From CAWCUZ01 sp963798795 (lineage in GTDB: Bacteria; Acidobacteriota; Vicinamibacteria; Vicinamibacterales; SCN-69-37): a stretch of DNA of 64,000 nucleotides. Under the pieces are notes generated by a model. It was not told where the DNA came from. It was given only the letters and a program-made list of their open reading frames with translations, and did no database searches. Positions 1 through 9,341 of the stretch are shown piece by piece; position 1 is the first letter of the stretch, and every line of letters starts with the position of its first letter. The DNA lies in the NCBI GenBank assembly GCA_963798795.1, contig CAWCUZ010000002.1, positions 744,001-808,000 of the forward strand, written 5' to 3'. The translations under genes and the position numbers were made by a program.

Positions 1-75
1 GCGAAGCGAGCGAAGGCGGGCTCGCTCGGGGGGCCCTCTGCCCCGCGCCGTCGGCGAACGGCAGGCCTCGCGGCC

Positions 76-612
76 TCAGGGCTCTCCTGCGCTGCCTCGA
101 GAATCCAGGCGCTGCAGCATCGCGATTTGTCGCTCCTGCAGGTCGATGAGGGTTCGCCACTGTGCCTCGCGGAGTTCGTCCAGCTTCATGTGCAGGGCGA
201 CGATCTCGAGTTCAGCCTTGAGGTTGACCTCATAGTCGTGCTGCGCGTCGATCCGGTCCTTCGCGGCCTGCCGGTTCTGGCTCATCATGATCACCGGTGC
301 CTGCATCGCCGCAAGGCACGACAGCAGCAGGTTCAGCAGAATGAACGGGAACGGGTCGAACGCACGCGCCGCCCGGGCATTGACCACCAGCCAGACGGCC
401 ATGAAGGCCGCGAAGATCAGGATGAACGCCCAGCTACCGCCGAAGGACGCCACCCGATCGGCGAGCCGCTGGCCGAACGTGAGCCGTTCATCGAAGATGA
501 CGTTGGGATTCTTCAGGCTGGTGTCGTTACGGATGAAGCGCGCCACGACCCGCCGCTCGAGATCTCCGAGCCGGCGCAGCTCATCCAGAATGGCATGCGG
601 TTCGACGGACAT
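76..612 (-). CDS. DUF1003 family membrane protein
   Basis: A 178-residue protein of the DUF1003 family, inner-membrane proteins of unknown function. Two hydrophobic segments are visible at about residues 61-78 (starting WAFILIFAAFM) and 88-110 (FPFILLNLLLSCL). The family-typical MMSQNRQAAKDR stretch and a charged helical C-terminus follow. The N-terminal piece FDERLTFGQRLADRVA precedes the first membrane segment, as usual for the family. The ATG start is supported by a purine-rich GGAAGGAAGG site about 5 bases upstream. It is the leftmost gene and nothing coding is visible in bases 1-75. Family assignment is secure; the function is unknown. Confidence 0.9.
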   Translation of the reverse strand: MSVEPHAILDELRRLGDLERRVVARFIRNDTSLKNPNVIFDERLTFGQRLADRVASFGGSWAFILIFAAFMAVWLVVNARAARAFDPFPFILLNLLLSCLAAMQAPVIMMSQNRQAAKDRIDAQHDYEVNLKAELEIVALHMKLDELREAQWRTLIDLQERQIAMLQRLDSRGSAGEP

Positions 613-891
613 GCGGCCTTCCTTCCTGCGGGCGGCTGTGGCGAGCCGGCCTCGCCCCCGCTACAGTTCGATCTGCGATCCGACCTCGAACATCCGGCTG
701 GATGGTATACGAAAGACGCAGTGGGCCTGCGCGGCGTCGCGGGCCAGACGGTGAACAGGCGCGGTCGCGTTCGGGGGGCATACCGGTCGCCCAGGCTATC
801 GCCCGTTTGGTAAGCTCGCGTGCAGGCAGGGTCGGGTGTAGACAAGGTCTTCGGACACCCATGAATCGTTCTTGTCCTCGAGGAGGCTTTC

Positions 892-1497
892 ATGCGCAGA
901 CCGTGGCTCGCGCCAACGCTCGTGTCGTTCCCGCTCGCCGTCATCGCGGTCAGCTCGGTGGTCGCGGCCGGTCCCGCGACGAGCTGGACCCATGTGGAGG
1001 CCGACGCGTGGCAGCTCGGGCTGCAATTGCCGAACGCCACGCAGTCGGCGCTCCGGGGCGGCGACGGCATCTCCGGGGATCAACTGCGCCGGAACGGGCT
1101 CGTTCTTTCGGCACGCGGCGCCGGCGAGGTGTCGCTCGTCATGTTCGCGGTGACGGTGGAGGATGGGCGGATGGTCGACAGCTGGACGTCGCGGCCTTTC
1201 GATGCGGCGGCGGGGAGAGTCGCGGTGCCCAGCCGCTTCCTGCCCGCGGTTCAGAAGGCTCGCGTGACGCAGGCGGAGACGGGTCGGCCGATGCCCGTGG
1301 ACCCCTTGGTCAAAGCAAACAGGGCGAGCGGCAGTGTTTCGATGGTGCTGAAGCCGGGGGACGATCTCGGCACGCTTCTCCCGCGCCCCGACATGACCCG
1401 TGGGGCGGGCCTCGTGATGTTCGTAGCGCCCGCCGACGGCGGTTCCGGATCGACCACGACGCCGTTGTTCCTGCGCACGGCCGACCGGAACGACTGA
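892..1497 (+). CDS. secreted hypothetical protein
   Basis: A 201-residue protein not recognised from any family. It has a cleavable signal peptide (MRRP, then a hydrophobic run to about residue 25 ending in VVAAGPA). The exported part is polar and probably beta-rich, containing a VSLVMFAVTVEDGRMVDSW stretch. There are no cysteines or membrane segments after the signal. The ATG is preceded by a strong GAGGAGG Shine-Dalgarno site, which fixes the start. The next gene converges from the other strand, so this is probably a single-gene transcript. It may be a periplasmic protein; no function can be assigned. Confidence 0.7.
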   Translation: MRRPWLAPTLVSFPLAVIAVSSVVAAGPATSWTHVEADAWQLGLQLPNATQSALRGGDGISGDQLRRNGLVLSARGAGEVSLVMFAVTVEDGRMVDSWTSRPFDAAAGRVAVPSRFLPAVQKARVTQAETGRPMPVDPLVKANRASGSVSMVLKPGDDLGTLLPRPDMTRGAGLVMFVAPADGGSGSTTTPLFLRTADRND

Positions 1498-1602
1498 GCG
1501 GCGCGGCGTGCGAATTTCAGCGGGTCGCCGCTCTTCCGGGTCCTGATGAACACCGTCGCGTCCCCGGAGCGCGACACCCGCGCGACCCCAACGCGGTGCC
1601 GG

Positions 1603-2211
1603 TCAGTCCGAATCCCAGCCGGGAGGTCCGGGAATCGTGCGGGTGTGATGGAAGGTGTACTCGCCCAGCACCCGTTCGTTCCCGTGTTCGTCCACCGCCA
1701 GGACTCGCGCGATCATGGAGGCCGTGGGTGACGCCTTCGCCCACGTGATCGACTGCTGGCAGACGACGGGCCCGGCGCCAACGGGGATGTCCGCCATCCG
1801 CTGACGTTCGACGCCCTGGGGGTCGCACCAGCTGAGATCCACGCGGGACGAGCCAGACAGGTCCACGGCCAGTCGCGCCAGCAGCAGATCGTCGTCGGCC
1901 GCAACCGTGCACTGGATGCTCCCGCCTCGTGGCAGGGCGTACTCGCGCACTCGGAGGCCGTTCGCCTTTGCCCGCCTGGCGAACGCCTCATCGACGATAA
2001 CCTGCGGCGACCCCGACCGCGCGAGGACGCGAAGGCCCTCGGCGAGGGCGATCACCTCGCGGAGGCGGTCGCCACATGCACCACAGGCCATGAGGTGCTG
2101 CTCGACCGCCTCTTCCTCCGCAGGCGACAGCGCCGCGAGCCAGTAGTCCATCAGGACCGCCTGCTCGATGAGCGCCGACCCATCGGCGTGCAGGCCGTGC
2201 CGCGTTCTCAC
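1603..2211 (-). CDS. zinc-finger anti-sigma factor (zf-HC2 type)
   Basis: A 202-residue anti-sigma factor, the likely partner of the ECF sigma factor directly upstream. Its ATG overlaps the sigma stop codon, so the two are translationally coupled. The N-terminus carries the zinc-binding H-x3-C-x2-C motif (HLMACGACGDRLREV, residues about 39-53) typical of zf-HC2/ZAS domains. The remaining about 150 residues form a soluble domain with no membrane segment. This differs from membrane-anchored anti-sigmas and suggests that a cytoplasmic signal is sensed. That C-terminal domain is not recognised. The order in the operon is cupin, sigma, anti-sigma. Confidence 0.8.
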   Translation of the reverse strand: MRTRHGLHADGSALIEQAVLMDYWLAALSPAEEEAVEQHLMACGACGDRLREVIALAEGLRVLARSGSPQVIVDEAFARRAKANGLRVREYALPRGGSIQCTVAADDDLLLARLAVDLSGSSRVDLSWCDPQGVERQRMADIPVGAGPVVCQQSITWAKASPTASMIARVLAVDEHGNERVLGEYTFHHTRTIPGPPGWDSD

Positions 2212-2747
2212 CGGGCAACCTCCATGCAGGCGCGCAGTTGGCGGATCGCCCGGTGTCGAATCACACGGACATTAGCCTCCGACGTGCCCAGGAGGCGCGC
2301 CGTTTCCCCGGCGGTCTGCTCGTCGTAGAAGGCCATCACGACGACACTGCGTTCACGTTCCCTGAGCGCCTGCACGCAGCGCGCCAGCAGGTCGGCGTCG
2401 AGCCTCGGTGCCGGCAGTGGCGCCGGGGCGAGGTGGCTGCCAAACATCGCCAGCAGCGTCTCCTGTCGGCGGGCGCTGCGCCGCAGGTCAAGCACGGTCA
2501 TCCGGCACGTGCCCAGCACGAATGGCGCGAGCTTGTCGGGCTCCCGCAGCCGGGCCCCACGAAGCGCTTCGAGGACTCTCACCAGGACCTGCTGCACCAG
2601 ATTGTCCGCCGCCGAGGGCGACCGGAGGTGGCGGAGGCCATAGAGCCGAATCCTCGGGCCCATGCGCCGGCACATCTCGGCCTCCGCCTCGGCGTGGCCT
2701 TCAGCAATACGCGGCACGAGGTCCGCATCGCGTGGCCCGACGTCCAT
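2208..2747 (-). CDS. ECF-type RNA polymerase sigma factor
   Basis: A 179-residue sigma-70 family factor. The region-2-like segment is around residues 15-75 (SPSAADNLVQQVLVRVLEAL) and region 4 is a C-terminal helix-turn-helix (ETARLLGTSEANVRVIRHRA). The open frame extends farther upstream, but the ATG at 2747 begins the recognisable sigma domain (MDVGPRDADLVPRI). Earlier residues would be antisense-like sequence overlapping the cupin gene. A TAGAAT box at 2756-2761 ends 8 bases before this ATG, so the gene may have its own nearly leaderless promoter besides read-through from the cupin gene. The stop overlaps the start of the anti-sigma gene. Confidence 0.85.
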   Translation of the reverse strand: MDVGPRDADLVPRIAEGHAEAEAEMCRRMGPRIRLYGLRHLRSPSAADNLVQQVLVRVLEALRGARLREPDKLAPFVLGTCRMTVLDLRRSARRQETLLAMFGSHLAPAPLPAPRLDADLLARCVQALRERERSVVVMAFYDEQTAGETARLLGTSEANVRVIRHRAIRQLRACMEVAR

Positions 2748-2755
2748 CGGGCTCC

Positions 2756-2761
2756 ATTCTA
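2756..2761 (-). promoter_or_regulatory. candidate -10 box of the sigma/anti-sigma genes
   Basis: TAGAAT on the minus strand, 8 bases before the sigma ATG. It partly coincides with the TAG stop codon of the upstream cupin gene. No convincing -35 is seen. It fits the TAnnnT-close-to-start pattern found at several other genes in the window. Confidence 0.4.
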
Positions 2762-3244
2762 GGCGGGTGACGCGTCCGGCCGTGCCGGCAGGGGACCGTG
2801 GATGTCGACCTGGTACTTCGCGGCCACGGCCATGAGCTTCTCCATGTCGGGCGCCGCGGGCGCCGGCGTACTCAGTTCGACGACGAACTGCTCGAACCCG
2901 GCGGGGGAGACGAGGAACAGCATCCGCGCGGGCGCGTCGCCTGCCACGGTGAAGCCATGCGCGATGCCGCGGGAGCCGAATACGTAGGTGCCCGCACCCG
3001 CGTCGATCCACTCGTCGCCGCAGACGAAGGCCACCCGGCCTTCCAGCACGTAAAAGGCTTCGTCTTCGAGCCGGTGCGTGTGATACGGGGAGGCGAATCC
3101 CGGGGGCATCGTCAGTTGCTCGATCAGTCCGAACGCGCCGTTGGTCGTCTGCCCGGTGGCCCTCAGCACGGTAGGCAGTCCCAGGAAATAGACGGGCGGC
3201 GTGTCTGCGCTGCTGACGTGGGCCGTCGAGCTTTGTGTGATCAT
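2759..3244 (-). CDS. cupin domain protein
   Basis: A single-domain cupin of 161 residues. Motif 1 is visible as YHTHRLEDEAFYVLEG, with the His-x-His and Glu metal ligands, and motif 2 as FGSRGIAHGFTV, with the last His. The ATG at 3244 (MITQSS) is chosen over a longer frame because AGGAG lies 8 bases upstream and homology begins there. It is the first gene of a cupin-sigma-anti-sigma operon: the sigma ATG lies 11 bases past its stop. A metal-binding cupin next to a zinc anti-sigma recalls ChrR, in which both domains sit in one protein. It could instead be an ordinary quercetinase-like or sugar-binding cupin. Confidence 0.85.
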   Translation of the reverse strand: MITQSSTAHVSSADTPPVYFLGLPTVLRATGQTTNGAFGLIEQLTMPPGFASPYHTHRLEDEAFYVLEGRVAFVCGDEWIDAGAGTYVFGSRGIAHGFTVAGDAPARMLFLVSPAGFEQFVVELSTPAPAAPDMEKLMAVAAKYQVDIHGPLPARPDASPA

Positions 3245-3463
3245 CGGGCGCTCCTTCGCTCGGGCCGCGTGCCCTATGCACCGGCCACACTCACCATGTG
3301 TGGTGAGGAAGCACTTCGTTACAGCCCGCGGGAAGGTGCACTCCGCCGGCGCGCCATCCCCGTGCCGGGTCACCCAGTCGGGCTTCGTCAGCGATGGCCC
3401 GGATGGGTAACGAGCAGTCGCCAAGGGCGGATGGGGCCGCCGTCCGCCCTCGGATTCCCGAGT

Positions 3464-4420
3464 TCAGGCGACAGCGTCAGGTTCGATGCCCAGCCGGTCG
3501 TTCACGGCGCACCGGAGCTTCTGCTTGCATCCGAGGTACCGCTCGGTCGTCTGGACGGACACGTGGCCGAGGAGAAACTGGATCTGTTCGAGCTCGCCGC
3601 CGGCCAAATGACAGAGCCGGGCACACGTGCGGCGAAGATCGTGCGGCGCGAGCTTCTCGATCCCGGCATGCGCGGCCGCGGCCCGGACGACATCCCACAG
3701 CACCTTCGGTGACATGCCGTCGCCCCAGATGCGGCCGGCCTTGTTGATGGCGCGGAATACGCGACCCTCCGTGATGCCAGCGGTCATCGTCCACGCGTCG
3801 ACGGTCGACTTGACCCACGGCGGGATGGGGACGGTCCGAACGTGGCCGCCCTTGCCGACAAGGTCCGCGATGACCCAATGCTCCTCGCGCCGCTGGATCG
3901 ACTCCAGCCGGAGCGCCAGCAACTCACCGCGGCGCAGGCCGCAACCGATGAGCCTGGCCAGCATCGCGTGGTCGCGCAGCTGCCTCGGCGTCGACGGCTC
4001 GGGGTGGTCCAAGAGCCGGCGACCCTGCTCGGGCGTCAACCAGTTTCCCAACCGGACGCCGAGACGTCGCACGCCTTTCACGCGGCGGATGCCGGCGGCG
4101 AGTTCCGGGCTCAGCAGTCCGGCATCCGCCGCTTCGTACGCCACCCGACGCACGGCGGCCAGCCGCAGGTTGATCGTGGCGGGCGCGTACTGCCGCTGCT
4201 CGAGGTGGATCCGATAGCGGAGAACGACGGTGCGGTTGAACGCCAGGCGTGGCTCCGAGCAGTACCAGCCGACGAACTCGCGAATCGCGTGGTCGTACGT
4301 CCGTTGGCCGCTCCGCGAGGTCAGGCTGCTGAGGACCGCGGACTTGGCATGTTCCAGGTCGGGCAAGGCGAGCACGCGTTTCGGTGTCTTCTTGCGCATC
4401 TTGGGTCGGGCATGTGACAT
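3464..4420 (-). CDS. tyrosine recombinase / phage-type integrase
   Basis: A 318-residue site-specific recombinase of the XerC/D-integrase family. The N-terminal SAM-like core-binding domain is at residues about 20-110 (SGQRTYDHAIREFVGWY). The catalytic domain follows with visible residues: Arg in GCGLRRGELLALR, Lys in LVGKGGHVRT, His-x-x-Arg in PHDLRRTCA, the second His in LLGHVSVQTTERYLG, and Tyr in the same motif. The ATG at 4420 (MSHARPK) has a GAGGGAGG site about 10 bases upstream. It is divergent from brnT and lies at one edge of a small island. No attL/attR pair was found by eye. Confidence 0.9.
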   Translation of the reverse strand: MSHARPKMRKKTPKRVLALPDLEHAKSAVLSSLTSRSGQRTYDHAIREFVGWYCSEPRLAFNRTVVLRYRIHLEQRQYAPATINLRLAAVRRVAYEAADAGLLSPELAAGIRRVKGVRRLGVRLGNWLTPEQGRRLLDHPEPSTPRQLRDHAMLARLIGCGLRRGELLALRLESIQRREEHWVIADLVGKGGHVRTVPIPPWVKSTVDAWTMTAGITEGRVFRAINKAGRIWGDGMSPKVLWDVVRAAAAHAGIEKLAPHDLRRTCARLCHLAGGELEQIQFLLGHVSVQTTERYLGCKQKLRCAVNDRLGIEPDAVA

Positions 4421-4464
4421 GGGCGACGGCCTCCCTCGGTCCGTCGCCACGAGCATGCAGGTAC

Positions 4465-4484
4465 ATTCCGTATATACTGAATAG
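4465..4484 (+). promoter_or_regulatory. palindromic operator overlapping the brnTA -10 box
   Basis: An 18-bp near-perfect palindrome at 4465-4482, ATTC(C)GTATATAC(T)GAAT, with one non-complementary pair. It contains TATACT at 4473-4478, a good -10 box, followed by exactly six bases and then the GTG start of brnT. BrnTA modules are known to be repressed by binding of BrnA or the BrnTA complex at their promoter, so this is the obvious operator candidate. It also lies in the leader of the divergent integrase gene and could control both. Confidence 0.6.
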
Positions 4485-4769
4485 GTGTTCGAGTGGGACC
4501 CGCGGAAGGCCGAGGCCAACGCGGCGAAACACGGTGTCACCTTCGACGACGCCGTGAGCGTCTTCCTCGACGCCGACGCGCTCGACGGCCCGGACGTTCA
4601 GCACTCGACGGCTGAGCCGCGGTTCTTACGGCTGGGACGAGCGGCCGACGGGCGCGTGCTTATGGTGGCCTACACGCTCAGGAGCAGTGGCAATGCCGAA
4701 ACGATCCGGATCATCAGCGCGCGGCGGGCGAGCCGGCGCGAGCGTGCGACGTACGCGGCGAAAGATTGA
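4485..4769 (+). CDS. brnT: BrnT family ribonuclease toxin
   Basis: A 94-residue BrnT toxin, a small RelE-like ribonuclease of the BrnT/BrnA type II toxin-antitoxin system. Family marks are the N-terminal MFEWDPRKAEANAAKHGV and the C-terminal RIISARRASRRERATY, both near-diagnostic. The length matches the family. The start is GTG, two bases after a palindrome with an embedded -10 box, and there is no Shine-Dalgarno site, so translation is probably leaderless. The antitoxin gene follows and overlaps it. Divergent integrase and a truncated neighbour place it in a mobile-island remnant. Confidence 0.93.
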   Translation: MFEWDPRKAEANAAKHGVTFDDAVSVFLDADALDGPDVQHSTAEPRFLRLGRAADGRVLMVAYTLRSSGNAETIRIISARRASRRERATYAAKD

Positions 4770-4986
4770 CTTCTCGGATATCCCGGATTCGTCGCCGGAG
4801 CAGTTGGCGGGCATGCGCCGTGTAGGACGGCCGCCGATCGGGCAAGAACCCCGTCAGTTGATTGCCATTCGCGTCGATCCGCGCGTCCTCGAGTCGTTCC
4901 GCAAGGAGGCGCGCCGCCGGCGGGTCGGCTACCAGACCCTCATCAACGAGGTGCTCGCGGAGCACGCCCGCAAGGACGTCGCGTAA
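4744..4986 (+). CDS. brnA: BrnA family antitoxin
   Basis: The cognate antitoxin of BrnT, about 80 residues from the GTG chosen here. It has the conserved IDFSDIPDSSPEQLAG-RRVGRPP entry and a C-terminal ribbon-helix-helix (RQLIAIRVDPRVLESFRKEA) that binds DNA and neutralises the toxin. The open frame allows earlier starts at GTG 4687 or ATG 4693. GTG 4744 is preferred because it lies just before the conserved segment and overlaps the toxin end by only 26 bases. It probably autoregulates through the palindrome before brnT. Confidence 0.9.
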   Translation: MRRTRRKIDFSDIPDSSPEQLAGMRRVGRPPIGQEPRQLIAIRVDPRVLESFRKEARRRRVGYQTLINEVLAEHARKDVA

Positions 4987-5484
4987 TCGGTTTCGAGGGC
5001 CGACGGTCTGCCTTCGACACTGGCCGTTCCTGCGGCGTTAGCCAGGACCAATTCTCGTAGCCGCGCTTATGATGACCTCGTCATCAAGTGGCAGTAGTAC
5101 GTCGCGAGTGGGCTACCGGCCTGCAGCCGGTGTCAAGAACAGCCATGGACAACTACAAGAATCCGCTACCCGGCTACACGTACCTGAGCAAGAGCCTCGA
5201 CGCGTTCGGCACCCCAGGGCGAAGGGTGCGAATCGCGACGAAAGCGCTCGATAGCACCGAGCAGTACGCCTTCGCCGAGGTCAAGGGCGAGGTTGTTCTC
5301 CGGCACAGAGAGGGCGGGCGGAACTGCATCACCGCGAAGTTTTTCGAGGACGACCGCGGGATGTCAGTCCTGAGCATCCAAGGGTACACGGCAGCCACGC
5401 TGAAGCCACACAACGCGAGTTTCTCATTCCGCGGCGAGGAGATTGCTCGGCTCGTAGAGTTCATAAACCACATACTAGGCGTTC

Positions 5485-7890
<2,406 letters not shown>

Positions 7891-7891
<1 letters not shown>

Positions 7892-8580
7892 TGGCCCCAC
7901 GATCGCACGCCCGCGCACGGGTCCTCGTCGTCGACGTCGGCGGCACCCACGTCAAGGTGCTGGCGACGGGGCGGACGCGCCCCGTCCAGATCGCGTCGGG
8001 ACCGACGTTGACGCCGAAGGCGATGGTGCGGGCCGTCCGGGAGGCCACGGCCGGATGGCGCTATGACGTGGTGGCCGTCGGCTATCCGGGGCCGGTGATG
8101 CACGGCAGACTTGTGAGCGACCCGATTCACCTGGGACCCGGCTGGGTCCGCTTCGATTTCAAGAAGGCGTTCGGCTGCCCCGTGCGTGTCGTCAACGACG
8201 CGGCCATGCAGGCCCTCGGCAGCTACCGGGGCGGCCGCATGCTGTTCCTCGGTCTCGGCACCGGCCTCGGTTCCGCGCTCATCGTGGACGGCGTGCTCGA
8301 GCCGATGGAACTCGGACACCTGCCCTACAGGAAGGGACGGACGTACGAGGACTGCGTCGGGAAGGCGGCCCTGAAGGCCGACGGCCGCAGGAAATGGCGT
8401 CGCCGCGTCACCGACGTCGTCACGCGGCTGAAGACCGCTCTCGAAGCAGACGACGTGGTCGTGGGGGGCGGCAACGCGAAGTGGCTGCGCGATCTGCCGG
8501 AGGGCGTGCGCCTCGGATCGAACATGAACGCGTTCGTCGGCGGCTATCGCCTCTGGAGGCAGCGGAGATCGGAGATTTGA
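7891..8580 (+). CDS. ppgK: polyphosphate glucokinase (ROK family)
   Basis: A 229-residue ROK-family sugar kinase of the polyphosphate-glucokinase type, which makes glucose 6-phosphate using polyphosphate. Seen are the phosphate-1 motif VVDVGGTHVKVLATG, substrate motif GYPGPVMHG, VVNDAAMQALGSY and the glycine-rich LFLGLGTGLGSALI followed by MELGHLPY. The short length and absence of the CxCGxxGC zinc motif of classical ROK kinases fit PPGK. The ATG overlaps the stop of the GH15 gene by one base, implying coupled translation. Substrate assignment is by family; ATP could also be used. Confidence 0.85.
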
Positions 8581-8645
8581 GGAGCGAAAGCGAGGATTGC
8601 AACATGGCCCCTGATGCTGGAGTAAGATGCTGGCGTCGTCCGACA

Positions 8646-9341
8646 ATGTCCATGGCCATGACGAGACTGCCGGCCCTTGGCGTCGCCCTCGCCGCTGCGG
8701 TCGGTGTGTGCGCGTGCCAGAGCGGCGCGGACAGCGCAGCCAACCCGCCGGCGTCCGCGGCCGCCGGGCCGGCCATCGTTCAGCCAGGCGCGCCCGGCCA
8801 GGCGTCGGCCGTCGTCCCGAACGTTCCGGAGTTTCACGACAACAACTACATCGACGCCGACGTGAAGTTCATGCAGGGCATGATCCACCATCACAATCAG
8901 GCGCTCCTGATGGCGGCGATGATCCCCACGCATACGAAGACCAGACAACTGGCGGAGCTGGGGCGGAAGATCCAGATCTCGCAGGCCGGCGACATCGAGG
9001 CGATGAGGGAGTGGCTCACGGCGCGCCACCAGGACCTGCCGATGATCATGGCCGACGGCTCGGCGATGATGGGCCAGGCCGGCATGGCCCCGATGCCGGG
9101 CATGCTCACACCCGAGCAGATGAAAGCGCTCGACGCCGCACGCGACGCCAGGTTCGACGAGCTCTTTCTGACCGGCATGATCCAGCACCACAAGGGCGCG
9201 CTCACGATGGTCGCGGAACTGCGGGCCGCCGGCGGTGGGATGGAACCGAACATCGGCGCGTTTACCAACGCCGTGGACAACGATCAGCGGATGGAAATCG
9301 TCCGCATGTACGGACTTCTGGGGAGGCCAGTCGAGAAATGA
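8646..9341 (+). CDS. DUF305 family lipoprotein
   Basis: A 231-residue exported protein with a lipoprotein signal: a hydrophobic run followed by AVGVCACQ, with the lipidation Cys at about residue 20. Two DUF305 motifs are visible, KFMQGMIHHHNQALLMA and LTGMIQHHKGALTMVAE. Each is rich in His and Met as expected for a metal (often copper) binding four-helix fold. A Met-rich linker (SAMMGQAGMAPMPGML) separates them. Starts at 8646, 8652 and 8658 are all possible; there is no clear Shine-Dalgarno site. The stop overlaps the next ATG (ATGA), so it is co-translated with the LVIVD protein. Confidence 0.9.
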   Translation: MSMAMTRLPALGVALAAAVGVCACQSGADSAANPPASAAAGPAIVQPGAPGQASAVVPNVPEFHDNNYIDADVKFMQGMIHHHNQALLMAAMIPTHTKTRQLAELGRKIQISQAGDIEAMREWLTARHQDLPMIMADGSAMMGQAGMAPMPGMLTPEQMKALDAARDARFDELFLTGMIQHHKGALTMVAELRAAGGGMEPNIGAFTNAVDNDQRMEIVRMYGLLGRPVEK

